Source of the DNA: Herbidospora galbida
GTDB taxonomy: Bacteria; Actinomycetota; Actinomycetes; Streptosporangiales; Streptosporangiaceae
Direction: 5' to 3'
Length of the DNA: 64,000 bases
Assembly: GCF_005233835.1 (NCBI RefSeq)
Contig: NZ_SZQA01000034.1
Location: 35,266 to 99,265 of the forward strand
A model generated the notes under the pieces. That model worked only from the letters and a program-made list of their open reading frames with translations. It did no database searches and was not told where the DNA came from. The position numbers and the translations under genes are program-made. Shown here piece by piece: positions 35,764 through 45,752 of this stretch (positions within the stretch are counted from its first letter, which is position 1; every line of letters begins with the position of its first letter).

Positions 35764-36408
35764 ATGAGTCCGGTCACGCCCGACATGATCAACTATTACG
35801 TACAGCTCCTCAGGGACCTGGATCAGCTGGATCCCTATATCAACAACGCGATGTTCTGGATGGTGGTGCGAGGGCGGGCAGAGCCCCTCACGGTCACTGA
35901 CATCGCGCGTCGGCTGGATGTCGACCTCGACACGGCAATTCCCCGCACGGTGCTGGAGCCAGGGCGGGAAAAGGTCGTCGTTCTGGAACAGAGCGACCAC
36001 GGTGTGGTCGTGCTGGCGTCCAACGCCTACATCAGCGATCCCGGCATCTGGGCCAGCCTGACCGAGAATGCGTAGGCGTGGGGTTTCTGGTGGCTGGTCA
36101 ACAACGCCAACAGCTTGTTCTACGCCGCCGACGGCACCCTCATCACCGAGATGAACGTTTTTCGTCCCAGCCCTGTGGAGTGTACGGGCAGGAATCCACG
36201 GGCACTGGACGATCACCTCGGTGCGATTCGGGCGCTCGTGGCACAAAAGGAGGCTGATGACCGGGCAGGGGCATTCGACGCTCCCCCCTATCCCAGATAT
36301 CCGGACTTCCAGACCGCCCTGGCAACCGTAGAGGCGATGACAGGCGTTCGGTTGGACCTCGACCGGTTTACCCGAAAGCAACTATCTATCCAAGCCCGCA
36401 GCCTGTAG
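35764..36408 (+). pseudogene. DUF6461-like protein gene interrupted by an in-frame amber codon
   Basis: An ATG at 35764 after GGGGGAAG opens a frame with a TAG at 36073. The same frame continues without any shift to 36408. Joined, the product would be about 214 residues: VVVLEQSDHGVVVLASNAY, then GIWASLTENA, stop, AWGFWWLVNNANSLFYAADG. The second part is required for the fold typical of DUF6461-like actinomycete proteins, whose function is unknown (immunity-like roles have been suggested). One C to T change (CAG to TAG) would explain the stop. The alternatives are two pieces, readthrough, or a sequencing error. Flanked by IS30 scraps on both sides. Confidence 0.65.
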
Positions 36409-36409
36409 T

Positions 36410-36735
36410 TGTCCCTCAGCGGCCTTGCTGCTGCAGCCGAGAAGCATGGCGAGACGCTCAGCTGAGGTTTCCCAGTCGAGGTTCCGCTCGGGAAAGGTTC
36501 TGCGCAGGCTTTGGCGTATCTGCTCAGGACTCCAGCGCTGGTGCAGGTGGTCCTGGGGTAGCGGGACGCGCCAGAAGGGGGCACCGCCGGTCGTTTGACC
36601 GGCGGTGCCCCCTTCTTATCTGACTTGTTCGGTTTCCAGCCGTTCCGCCACCGCTTCCCGGTCCGGGTGTTGATCCCGACGATCCGGCACGCTTCGTAGC
36701 CGCTGTCCCATGCTGCCCGGGCCGCGACGGACCTC
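36410..36735 (-). pseudogene. Internally deleted IS30-family transposase
   Basis: On the minus strand, EACRIVGINTRTGKRWRNGW is the N-terminal HTH region of IS30 transposases. After SGASRY the frame shifts and continues as LPQDHLHQRWSPEQIRQSLR, then NLDWETSAERLAMLLGC, the C-terminal end. The central catalytic domain (DDE) is absent, so it cannot be active. The 5' side abuts the small protein gene at 36710 and may have truncated it. Confidence 0.75.
36573..36616. repeat. Perfect 20-bp inverted repeat within the IS30 remnant
   Basis: AGAAGGGGGCACCGCCGGTC, a four-base loop (GTTT), then its exact complement to 36616. On the minus strand it encodes KKGAPPVKRPAVPPS in the transposase N-terminus. 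It would form a very strong hairpin in either transcript. Confidence 0.85.
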
Positions 36736-37114
36736 CGCACACGATTCAGCGCAGAACGTGGGCGGGATCCACCAGCGGGCCGGACGAGACATCTATGCCG
36801 GAACGGGTCACCAGGTGGTGAACCAGGAACTGCACGCGGACCTCGACCGTCTCCGGCAGGCTCTGGGGGAGCTGAAACTGACCTCGGCCGAACGCCGGAG
36901 CGCGGACCGGGAACTGGCCGCGGTGGAGCAGGCGATTCGGAGCGAGGAGCCGGACAGGCAGGAGGCCGGTCGGCATCTGGAGGCATTCGTGTCGGGGCTT
37001 GAGCGGGCCGGAGCGCTCGCCGGGGCCGGCACCACCCTGCTCGATGCGGCGGCCAGGATCGCCGCCTGGCTGGGGCCCTTCGGATACGCCGTGCTCGCCC
37101 TTCTCGGTCTTTGA
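36710..37114 (+). CDS. Hypothetical protein with a GGIHQRAGRDIY motif and C-terminal membrane helix
   Basis: 134 residues at most; the first 15 codons overlap the IS30 remnant, so the real start may be lost or lie at the GTG near 36759. VGGIHQRAGRDIYAGTGHQV looks like a short beta-rich repeat. A charged helical middle follows (LDRLRQALGELKLTSAERRS, then ELAAVEQAIRSEE). A hydrophobic end (IAAWLGPFGYAVLALLGL) is a likely membrane anchor. Such motifs occur in small accessory proteins near actinomycete NACHT/STAND and XRE genes, but I cannot assign a family with confidence. Its neighbour is an XRE/DUF5753 regulator in convergent orientation. Confidence 0.6.
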   Translation: MLPGPRRTSAHDSAQNVGGIHQRAGRDIYAGTGHQVVNQELHADLDRLRQALGELKLTSAERRSADRELAAVEQAIRSEEPDRQEAGRHLEAFVSGLERAGALAGAGTTLLDAAARIAAWLGPFGYAVLALLGL

Positions 37115-37220
37115 CCCCTGGCGCCTCCGAAGACCCGTTCGGGCAGTGCCGAACGGCAGGCGGGTGAAGAGATGGCCGGTCAGGACGGCCGCTTGCGACC
37201 ACGTCCGCCGGAGTCGCAGA

Positions 37221-38105
37221 TCAGAGGTCGTCGATGCAGCGCCGCAGGATCTCGCTCGTCGCGGTGGCCGGTTCGGCCTCGGTGCCGGCCTCGTTGAGCA
37301 GGTGCAGATAGGGCTGCACCTCGTGGTCCTTGGTCAGGTACTGCGCGTCGCCGAGCCGTTCCAGGTAGATCACGTCGGGCAGGGCGCCCTGCGCCAGCCG
37401 CAGCAGGGTGACCGGCCCGATCCCCCGGGAGACGTAGCCGGAGTCGAGCGGGACGACCTGGACGGTCACGTTCGGCAGCCGGTTCATCTCGTCGAGGTGG
37501 CGCAGCTGTTCGCGCATCACGGCCGGGCCGCCGATCGTGCGCCGCAGGGCCGCCTCGTCGACGACCGCCCACAGTTTCACCGGGGAGGCGCCGACCAGGA
37601 TCCGCTGCCGCCGCATCCGCAGTTCGACGCGCTTGCCGACCTGATCCTCGTCGTAGACGCGGTGGGCGTGGGAGACGACCGCGCGGGCGTAGCCCGGGGT
37701 CTGCAGGAGGCCGGGGACGAACTGGATCTCGTACGTGCGGATCAGGGCCGCGTCCTGCTCCAGGCCGAGGCAGGCCTCGAACCAGTCGGGCACGACCTCG
37801 CGCAGCGGATGCCACCAGCTGGGCTCGTTGGCCCGCCCGGTCAGAATCATGATCGCCGACCGTTCCTTGTCGTCGATGACGCCGTAGAGGGTGAGCAGAT
37901 CGGCCACGTCGCGGGGCTTGAAGGTGGCCTGGCCCGTCTCCAGGCGGCTGATCTTCGACGCGGAGGCGCGGATGGCGAAGCCGGCGTCCTCCCGGGTGAT
38001 CTGCCGCGTCTCTCGCAGCTCCCGCAACTGCGCGCCGACGAGCATGCGCAGCGCGGTCGGGCCGGGGATGCGGACATCCTCGCCGGCCCCTTGGACGGGC
38101 GGCAT
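37221..38105 (-). CDS. XRE-family regulator with DUF5753 domain
   Basis: 294 residues. Residues 18-75 form an XRE helix-turn-helix (LRELRETRQITREDAGFAIR, then ASASKISRLETGQ). The rest is the DUF5753 ligand-like domain (YEIQFVPGLLQTPGYARAVV, then LWAVVDEAALRRTIGG and VTVQVVPLDSGYVS). In actinomycetes such genes pair with DUF397 proteins and affect development or act like antitoxins; no DUF397 partner is visible here. The 220 bp upstream hold no gene. Confidence 0.92.
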   Translation of the reverse strand: MPPVQGAGEDVRIPGPTALRMLVGAQLRELRETRQITREDAGFAIRASASKISRLETGQATFKPRDVADLLTLYGVIDDKERSAIMILTGRANEPSWWHPLREVVPDWFEACLGLEQDAALIRTYEIQFVPGLLQTPGYARAVVSHAHRVYDEDQVGKRVELRMRRQRILVGASPVKLWAVVDEAALRRTIGGPAVMREQLRHLDEMNRLPNVTVQVVPLDSGYVSRGIGPVTLLRLAQGALPDVIYLERLGDAQYLTKDHEVQPYLHLLNEAGTEAEPATATSEILRRCIDDL

Positions 38106-38325
38106 CGCTTTGTCATCCCCCAGATGCTTGCCGACACGGACGGACCCGGCGATAGTGCCATGCCAGACGCCACCCAGTATGACATTTCACGGCTTTTTCT
38201 CGCCATGTCGGTAAATCTGTCACGAGATACCCGATGAATGTTTGAAAGTTGCCGGAAGAATGTGTGGTTTCTGCTGGCCTATCCGGGAAACTCGCGCGGG
38301 ACATCCGGTCTATGCGCAAGCCAGG

Positions 38326-38457
38326 TCAGTCGCGCTCCTCGGTGAGGGCTTCCAGCATCTCGGTGAGATGGGCCACCTGTGTCTCCAGCCCCCTGACCCG
38401 GGCTTCGAGCTCCGCGAGTGTCACCTGCTGGTACGCGCTGGCGATCTGCCTGCTCAT
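38326..38457 (-). CDS. Small coiled-coil protein, 43 residues
   Basis: From the ATG at 38457 the product is MSRQIASAYQQVTLAELEAR, then VRGLETQVAHLTEMLEALTE and ERD, a regular heptad pattern of leucines and valines. A longer start at 38544 is possible but the extension looks unlike protein. It sits upstream of the XRE/DUF5753 gene on the same strand, 220 bp away, and could be a small partner of that regulator. Coding status is moderately supported by the heptads. Confidence 0.5.
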   Translation of the reverse strand: MSRQIASAYQQVTLAELEARVRGLETQVAHLTEMLEALTEERD

Positions 38458-38584
38458 GGTGCCTCCGGCGGGGCGCAATATCGACTCGCACGCCGGGTGG
38501 CGCGCACATTCATCCATCACTTCCCTGTATATCCCGCTTCGCACCTAGGGCAGGTAAAGTCTCCCGTCGCAGTAACCTGCGGAG

Positions 38585-38992
38585 ATGAACGTCTGGCAGG
38601 TCCCCACCAAAGTCGTGGCCGCGAAGGCCGCCGGGACCCTGATCTGCTTGCTCCTGGTCGTCTACGGCTGGCTCGCCGGCGACCTCCGCGCCCTCATCCT
38701 CGTCGGCGTCGCCGCGATCGTGCTGGCCGCCTTCACGGCCCGCGACGTCATCGCCCGGGTCCGCCTGTCGGCCGACGCGGGCGGCATCACCGTGGTCGAG
38801 GGTTTCGCCGGCCGCCGCCGCATCGCCTGGCACGAGATCGAGCGCATCAAGGTGGACGAACGCGCCCGCTACGGTCTCCGCACCACCATCCTGGAGATCG
38901 ACACCGGCGACGACATCCACCTGTTCAGCCAGTACGACCTGGGCGAGCCCGTCGTGCCGGTGGCCGAGACCCTGATCAGAATGCGTCCGTGA
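38585..38992 (+). CDS. PH-domain membrane protein
   Basis: 135 residues. Two transmembrane helices (VAAKAAGTLICLLLVVYGWL, then LRALILVGVAAIVLAAFTA) precede a bacterial PH domain (VRLSADAGGITVVEGFAG, then RRIAWHEIERIKVDERARYG). This layout is standard for actinobacterial bPH_6 proteins. No specific function is known. The gene stands just before the alpha-mannosidase, with 31 bp between. Confidence 0.88.
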   Translation: MNVWQVPTKVVAAKAAGTLICLLLVVYGWLAGDLRALILVGVAAIVLAAFTARDVIARVRLSADAGGITVVEGFAGRRRIAWHEIERIKVDERARYGLRTTILEIDTGDDIHLFSQYDLGEPVVPVAETLIRMRP

Positions 38993-39023
38993 CCGAAACC
39001 TCCCCTTGTGTGATCATTGGCGC

Positions 39024-42000
39024 ATGCGGATCGCCGAGATCGCCGGAACGGAACTGTTCGCCGATGGCCCGCGCCAGATCGTCCGGGTCACCCTCGAAGA
39101 GGGCGCTCCGGCCGAGGTGGTGATCACCGGCGACGCGACGGGCTCCGCGACGGGTCAGGGGACGGTCGAGGTCCCGGTCACGACGGAGAAGGCGCCGGGC
39201 GAGACCGCAGCCGTCACGGTCCGGGCCGGCGCCGACGAGACGACCGCCGAGTTCCCTGTGGCCGAGCCCGGCTGGACCGTCTGGATGGTCTCCCACTTCC
39301 ACTACGACCCCGTCTGGTGGAACACCCAGGCCGCCTACACCACCACGTGGAACACGGCGGGCGACGCCGCCCAGTCCAGCCGCCAGGCCTTCCAGCACGC
39401 CGGGTTCGAACTCGTCCAGCTCCACCTGGAGACCGCCCGCAGGGAGCCCGGCTACAAGTTCGTGCTGGCCGAGGTCGACTACCTCAAGCCCTTCTGGGAC
39501 GCCCACCCCGAGCACCGCGCCTACCTGCGGAGGCTCATCGGGGAAGGCCGCGTGGAGATCATGGGCGGCGCGTACAACGAGCCCAACACCAACCTGACGA
39601 GCGCCGAGTCGACGATCCGCAACCTCGTCCACGGCACCGGGTTCCAGCGGGACGTCCTCGGCGGCGACCCGCACACGGCCTGGCAGCTCGACGCCTTCGG
39701 GCACGACCCGCAGTTCCCCGGCCTGGCCGCCGCGGCGGGGCTGACGTCGAGTTCCTGGGCCCGGGGGCCGTTCCACCAGTGGGGGCCGATGCTGGGCGGC
39801 GGCGATCCGCGCCGGATGCAGTTCCCGGCCGAGTTCGACTGGGTCGCCCCGTCGGGTGAGGGGGTGCTGACCCACTACATGCCGGGCCACTACAGCGCCG
39901 GATGGTGGATGGACTCCTCGACGACCGTCGACGAGGCGGCGGCGGAGGTCTACCGCTGGTTCCTCGCGCTGAAGCAGGTCGCGGCGACGCGCAACGTGCT
40001 GCTGCCGGTCGGCACCGACTACACGCCGCCGAACAAGTGGATCATGGACGTCCAGCGCGAGTGGAACGCCCGCTACGCCTGGCCCCGGTTCGTCTGCGGG
40101 CTGCCGAAGGAGTTCTTCGCCGCCGTCCGGGCCGAGCGCGCCGACTTCCTGCCGCAGACGCGCGACATGAACCCGGTCTACACCGGCAAGGACGTCTCCT
40201 ACGTCGACACCAAGCAGGCGCAGCGCCGGGCCGAGGTGGTCGTCGCCGACGCGGAGAAGTTCGCCACCCTCGCCGCCGTGCGTGACGGGGCGGACTACCC
40301 GTTCGCGCTGATGGACAAGGCCTGGCGGCAGCTCGTCTACGGCGCCCACCACGACGCGATCACCGGTTCGGAGTCCGACCAGGTCTATCTCGACCTGCTG
40401 ACGGGGTGGCGGGAGGCGTACACGATCGGTTCGGAGACCCTCGACGGCGCGCTGCGGGTGCTCGGCGCGGGGCTGAGCGGGGTGGTGGTCTGGAACCCAT
40501 CGTCGTGGCCGCGCACCGACGTCGTCCGGGTACGCCTGACGCTCCCGCCGGGCTGGCGGGGGATCGCCGAACCCGTGGTGGTCGAGAACGCGGTCGTCGA
40601 CGACGAGGGGTTCGTCACCGAGGCCGACGTGGTGTTCCTGGCGGAGGACGTGCCGCCGCTCGGCTACCGGACCTTCTCGTTCACGCCCGGCGTGAACGCC
40701 GGGTGGCTGCCCGCCGGGGGCACGTCGATCGCCAACGACACCCACGCGATCACCGCCGACCCCGCGCGGGGCGGGGGCGTGTCGAGCTGGGTGACCGGCG
40801 GCCGTGAGCTGCTCCAACCCGGCCAGGTGGGCAACGAGCTGGTCGTCCACGACGAATATCCGGCCCATCCGAGATTCCACGAAGGCCCCTGGCACCTGGT
40901 GCCCAAGGGGACCCGGACCGGCTCCTCCGCAAGCGCCGCCGAGGTCGTGGCCGAGCGGTCTGCCGCCGGGGAGCGGCTCGTCGTGCGGGGGGAGTTCGGG
41001 CCGGTCCGGTACGTGCAGGAGATCACCCTCTGGCACGGAGTGCGGCGCGTCGACCTGGTCACCCGGGTCGACTTCGACGGCGCCGACCAGCTGGTCAGGC
41101 TCCGGTGGCCGGTCGCGGCCGACCGGGCGCTGCCGGTCAGCGAGGTCGGGAACGCCGTGGTCGGACGGGGGTTCGCGCTCATCGACGCCGACACCGCCGA
41201 CCACCCGTGGACCCTCGACAACCCCGCCCACAACTGGTTCGCCCTGTCCACGACCTGCCGGATCGGCGGCCGGCCCATCGGCGTGGCCGAGATCGTCGCC
41301 GGGCCCGACGTGCCGGTGCCGGCCCTGCGGGCGCTCGCCGCCGCGCTGGTCAAGCAGGGCGTCACGGCCACGGTCTCGCGCGCCGACGGCCCCCGCTACG
41401 GTGACCTCGCGGTCGACTCCAACCTGCCCGACGTCCGGATCGCCGTCGGCGAGACGCCCTGGCCGAAAGGCTGGCATCCGGCCGCCAGGCCGCTCACCGA
41501 GGTCTGGGTCCCGAGCGCCGACCTCAGGGCGGCGGACGCGCTCCCGGTCCTGTCGATCGGCGCCGGAGACGTCGACGCGCTGATCGACGACCTGGCCGAC
41601 GCGGTCGTCGACGTCGAGGGTGAGACCTACGAGCCCTACACGGTCGGGCTGATCAACCGGGGCGTCCCGGGCTTCGCGGTCGAACCCAACGGGGCCCTCA
41701 ACCTGTCGCTGCTCCGGTCCTGTACGGGCTGGCCGTCCGGCATCTGGATCGACCCGCCCCGCCGGACCGTCCCCGACGGCAGCGGCTTCCAGCTCCAGCA
41801 CTGGACCCACGCCTTCGAGTACGCCCTCGTGGCCGGCCCCGGCGACTGGCGCGCGACCGGGCTGGTCCACGAGGGCCACGACGTGAACCACCCGCTGATC
41901 GCGCGCGACCAGGGCGTCGAGGGCGAACCCGCCGCCGACTCGCTGCTGGAGGTCCCCGCGAACCTGGTGCTGACCGCGCTGAAGCCCGCGGGCAACCCGA

Positions 42001-42776
42001 TCGCGACGGGCCGGCTGCCGGGCCCGGTCTCCGGGATGACGATGCGGCTGTACGAACCGCATGGGCGTACCGAACGAATCGACCTGCCCGGATGGCGGCG
42101 AACCGACCTTCTGGAGACCCGCGAGGTGCCCGACAGCCCGGTGACCGGCATGGACGTCGTCACCTACACCCGCGACGCCGACGGCGGCGGCTCGGCCCCG
42201 GGCGCCGAGCCGTTCCAGCCGGTCTTCACCCGCTACTGGCTGCACAACACCGGCCCCGCGCCGATCGGCAACCTGCCGGTCGCCGTCCACCTCACCGACG
42301 AGACGGTCACCGTGGCGTCCTCGCTCGTCGAAGGCGTCGTCGACGGCGTGGTCACGCTCGACGGCGCCGAGACCCGCGCGTTCACCCTGGAACCGGGCGC
42401 CTTCCAGGCCTGGCCCAACGAGGGCTGGACCACGGCCCGCCTGGAGTTCGACGGCCAGACCTTCGAAGACCGCCTCGGCCCGGCGACCCTCGAAGCGACC
42501 ACCGACAGCCCCCACGTCGCAGTGCGCGCGGGCGAGCGGTCGGCGATCGTGATCCGGCTGACCTGCGACGCGCCGGTCCAGGCCCAGCTGATCAGCCCGT
42601 GGCACACCTACGACCTGCTCCCCGTCTGGAACACCGGCGTGGGGCCCGGAACCCACGAACTCCGCTTCCCGGTCGTCGGCGGGCACCAGCCGGGCACGTG
42701 GTGGGCCCTGGTCAAGCTCGGCTACGCCGGGAAGGTCCACTACACCGAGCCGGTGACCATCGAGGTGCTCCCGTGA
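39024..42776 (+). CDS. Alpha-mannosidase, glycoside hydrolase family 38
   Basis: 1250 residues from the ATG at 39024. A short beta N-terminal domain precedes the catalytic region: VSHFHYDPVWWNTQAAY supplies the zinc-binding histidine and aspartate, HTAWQLDAFGHDPQFPG the nucleophile aspartate, and VYGAHHDAITGSESDQVYLD the other zinc ligands. The long C-terminal beta region is typical of GH38. The enzyme removes alpha-linked mannose from oligosaccharides or glycoconjugates. No signal peptide is seen, so it is probably cytoplasmic. It overlaps the next gene by GTGA. Confidence 0.95.
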   Translation: MRIAEIAGTELFADGPRQIVRVTLEEGAPAEVVITGDATGSATGQGTVEVPVTTEKAPGETAAVTVRAGADETTAEFPVAEPGWTVWMVSHFHYDPVWWNTQAAYTTTWNTAGDAAQSSRQAFQHAGFELVQLHLETARREPGYKFVLAEVDYLKPFWDAHPEHRAYLRRLIGEGRVEIMGGAYNEPNTNLTSAESTIRNLVHGTGFQRDVLGGDPHTAWQLDAFGHDPQFPGLAAAAGLTSSSWARGPFHQWGPMLGGGDPRRMQFPAEFDWVAPSGEGVLTHYMPGHYSAGWWMDSSTTVDEAAAEVYRWFLALKQVAATRNVLLPVGTDYTPPNKWIMDVQREWNARYAWPRFVCGLPKEFFAAVRAERADFLPQTRDMNPVYTGKDVSYVDTKQAQRRAEVVVADAEKFATLAAVRDGADYPFALMDKAWRQLVYGAHHDAITGSESDQVYLDLLTGWREAYTIGSETLDGALRVLGAGLSGVVVWNPSSWPRTDVVRVRLTLPPGWRGIAEPVVVENAVVDDEGFVTEADVVFLAEDVPPLGYRTFSFTPGVNAGWLPAGGTSIANDTHAITADPARGGGVSSWVTGGRELLQPGQVGNELVVHDEYPAHPRFHEGPWHLVPKGTRTGSSASAAEVVAERSAAGERLVVRGEFGPVRYVQEITLWHGVRRVDLVTRVDFDGADQLVRLRWPVAADRALPVSEVGNAVVGRGFALIDADTADHPWTLDNPAHNWFALSTTCRIGGRPIGVAEIVAGPDVPVPALRALAAALVKQGVTATVSRADGPRYGDLAVDSNLPDVRIAVGETPWPKGWHPAARPLTEVWVPSADLRAADALPVLSIGAGDVDALIDDLADAVVDVEGETYEPYTVGLINRGVPGFAVEPNGALNLSLLRSCTGWPSGIWIDPPRRTVPDGSGFQLQHWTHAFEYALVAGPGDWRATGLVHEGHDVNHPLIARDQGVEGEPAADSLLEVPANLVLTALKPAGNPIATGRLPGPVSGMTMRLYEPHGRTERIDLPGWRRTDLLETREVPDSPVTGMDVVTYTRDADGGGSAPGAEPFQPVFTRYWLHNTGPAPIGNLPVAVHLTDETVTVASSLVEGVVDGVVTLDGAETRAFTLEPGAFQAWPNEGWTTARLEFDGQTFEDRLGPATLEATTDSPHVAVRAGERSAIVIRLTCDAPVQAQLISPWHTYDLLPVWNTGVGPGTHELRFPVVGGHQPGTWWALVKLGYAGKVHYTEPVTIEVLP

Positions 42777-43300
42777 TCGCCGCGACCGTGGGAGACGAGG
42801 CGATCACGGTCGCCGACGTCGACCGGCGGCTCACGACGCTGTACGAAGGCCCGCTGGCCCCCCGGCTCCCGCACCCCGGCTCCCCGGAGGGCCGCAACCT
42901 GCGCCGCTGGCTGGTCCAGCTGATGACCATGGAACGCGTGGTCGCCCAGGAATGCGACCTCGACGGTGACCCGGTTCCGGTGACGCTGCCGGTCGCGCTG
43001 CGGACCGGTGGAGTGGTCGCCGCCGTGCTGGCCACCCCCGCCGGACGGGCGCTGTTCGCCCGCGTCGAGGCCGACGTCCCGCCGGAGGAGGTCCGCGGCT
43101 ACTACGACCGCAACCGCGACCGCCACCCCGGCCGGTTCGAGGAGGAGTCGCCCCGGATCGAGGCGCAGCTCGTCCAGGCCCGCAGAGAGACCCTGTTCGC
43201 CCGGTGGCTGGAGGGACGGCACCGCGAGAAGGTCACGCTGATGCCCGGATTCGAGCACCCCGGCGACCCGCGCCAGCCCGATGCGACACACCGTCACTGA
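42773..43300 (+). CDS. Parvulin/SurA-N-like protein
   Basis: 175 residues, GTG start overlapping the mannosidase stop. VGDEAITVADVDRRLTTLYE resembles the N-terminal segment of peptidyl-prolyl isomerases of the SurA/PpiC type, and IEAQLVQARRETLFARWLEG the matching C-terminal helix; a central PPIase domain is absent. It is probably a chaperone-like or assembly factor for the coupled mannosidase; the same arrangement is familiar in actinomycetes, though I cannot verify this here. Confidence 0.65.
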   Translation: MIAATVGDEAITVADVDRRLTTLYEGPLAPRLPHPGSPEGRNLRRWLVQLMTMERVVAQECDLDGDPVPVTLPVALRTGGVVAAVLATPAGRALFARVEADVPPEEVRGYYDRNRDRHPGRFEEESPRIEAQLVQARRETLFARWLEGRHREKVTLMPGFEHPGDPRQPDATHRH

Positions 43301-43350
43301 CTCGTGCATTTCATGACTCGCCGGGCCCCCGGATGGGCAATGATCCCTGC

Positions 43351-44763
43351 ATGGGACGGCAACTCAGCGCGCTCGACGCACAGTTCTTGAACTTCGAAAC
43401 GGCCACGAACGTGGCGCACATCGCCAGCCTGGCCGTTTTGGAGGACGCGTCGGTCACGCGCGCCGGGATCATCGGCCTGCTCTCCTCCCGCCTCCACCTG
43501 GCGCCCCCGCTCAAGCGCAGGCTGGTCCGCGTCCCCTTCGGCCTCGACCACCCCTACTGGGACGAGTCGAAGGACGTCGACTTCGACTACCACGTGCGCG
43601 AACTGGCGCTCCCGGCCCCCGGCGACGACCACCAGCTGGCCGAACAGGTGGCCCGCCTGCACGCCCGCCGGCTCGACCGCCACCGGCCGCTGTGGGAGAT
43701 GTACCTGATCCACGGCCTCGAAGGCGGCCGGTCGGCCGTCTACACCAAGGTCCACCACGCGGCCATCGACGGCATAGCCGGCGCGGAGGTGCTGGCCACC
43801 CTCATGGACATCACCCCCGAGCCCCGCGAGGTGCCGCCCTCCGAGGAGCTCGCCGTCCGGGCGCCCGAACCGGCGATCATGCTGAGCCGGGGCGTCGAAC
43901 GCTTCCTCGACAGCCCGCAGGCGCTGCTCCGGTTCCTGGGCGGCGCGATCCCGAGGCTCGACGAGATCCCGGTGGTCTCCCAGATCCCCGGCACCGGCAT
44001 GCTGTCGCGCTTCATCCGGGGCGCCGGCTGGCCGGGCGACACCGGCTCGGTGCTGCCCGACCTGCCGAGGCTGACCGTCCCCGCGACCCCGTTCTCCGGC
44101 CCGATCTCCCCCCACCGCCGCTTCGCCTTCGGCCGCCTGCCGCTCGACGAGGTCAAGAAGGTCAAGAACGAGCACGGCGTGACCGTCAACGACGTCGTCA
44201 TGGCCGTGGCCGCCACCGCGCTGCGCCGCTGGCTCTCCCAGCGCGACGAACTCCCGGTCGAGCCGCTGGTCGTCGGCATCCCGTTCTCCTCCAACGTCCG
44301 GCCCGAACTCGGCAACCAGGTCCTGCTGGCCACCACGACCCTGCCGACCAACGTCTCCGACCCGCAGACCCGGCTGCGGATGATCAGCGCCAACATGGCC
44401 ACGGTGAAGGAGCGCTTCTCCGTCGCTCCGGCCCGCTGGCTGCTCGACTTCAGCCAGGCGATGCCCGCGGCCCTGAGCGGCCTGGCCGACCGCGCGGCCT
44501 TCCGCCTGGCGTCGGGGACGGTCTCGGCGATGAACCTGATGGTCTCGAACGTGCCGGGTCCGCAGCTGCCGCTCTACATCCTCGGCTCGAAGATCGTCGC
44601 CCACTACCCGCTGTCGGTGATCACCGACGTGAGCGGCGGCATGAACATCACGGTGTTCTCCTACGACGGGTTCCTCGACGTGGGGATCGTGGTCGACCGC
44701 GAGATGGTCCCGGACGTGTGGGACTTCATCGACTACATGCAGGACGCCCTCGCCGAACTCTGA
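43351..44763 (+). CDS. Wax ester synthase/diacylglycerol acyltransferase family protein
   Basis: 470 residues. RQLSALDAQFLNFETATN is the conserved N-terminus, VYTKVHHAAIDGIAGAEVL carries the catalytic HHxxxDG, and VMAVAATALRRWLSQR plus NLMVSNVPGPQLPLYILG are conserved C-terminal blocks. These enzymes make triacylglycerol or wax esters from acyl-CoA as storage lipids. It is followed by a hairpin terminator. Confidence 0.93.
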   Translation: MGRQLSALDAQFLNFETATNVAHIASLAVLEDASVTRAGIIGLLSSRLHLAPPLKRRLVRVPFGLDHPYWDESKDVDFDYHVRELALPAPGDDHQLAEQVARLHARRLDRHRPLWEMYLIHGLEGGRSAVYTKVHHAAIDGIAGAEVLATLMDITPEPREVPPSEELAVRAPEPAIMLSRGVERFLDSPQALLRFLGGAIPRLDEIPVVSQIPGTGMLSRFIRGAGWPGDTGSVLPDLPRLTVPATPFSGPISPHRRFAFGRLPLDEVKKVKNEHGVTVNDVVMAVAATALRRWLSQRDELPVEPLVVGIPFSSNVRPELGNQVLLATTTLPTNVSDPQTRLRMISANMATVKERFSVAPARWLLDFSQAMPAALSGLADRAAFRLASGTVSAMNLMVSNVPGPQLPLYILGSKIVAHYPLSVITDVSGGMNITVFSYDGFLDVGIVVDREMVPDVWDFIDYMQDALAEL

Positions 44764-44793
44764 CCGTCGCGCCGTGTCAGCACGGCGACGGTC
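44762..44793 (+). terminator. Hairpin after the acyltransferase gene
   Basis: GACCGTC (44762-44768) and GCCGTG pair with CACGGC and GACGGTC (44787-44793) around TCAG, with a two-base bulge. It begins at the stop codon. No T-tract, as is common in high-GC genomes. Confidence 0.55.
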
Positions 44794-44825
44794 CCGTGTC
44801 AGCGCGGCCCGCGAACGTACCACCC

Positions 44826-45748
<923 letters not shown>

Positions 45749-45752
<4 letters not shown>

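Noticed and set aside
36288..37202. 304-codon minus-strand frame
   Set aside because: Only the middle part matches IS30; both ends are opposite other sequences and the frame is chance.
38242..39123. 293-codon plus-strand frame before the PH-domain gene
   Set aside because: Most of it overlaps the PH-domain gene in another frame and lacks protein-like composition.
38976..42740. 1254-codon minus-strand frame opposite the mannosidase
   Set aside because: Produced by high GC; composition is unlike protein and the GH38 motifs are on the plus strand.
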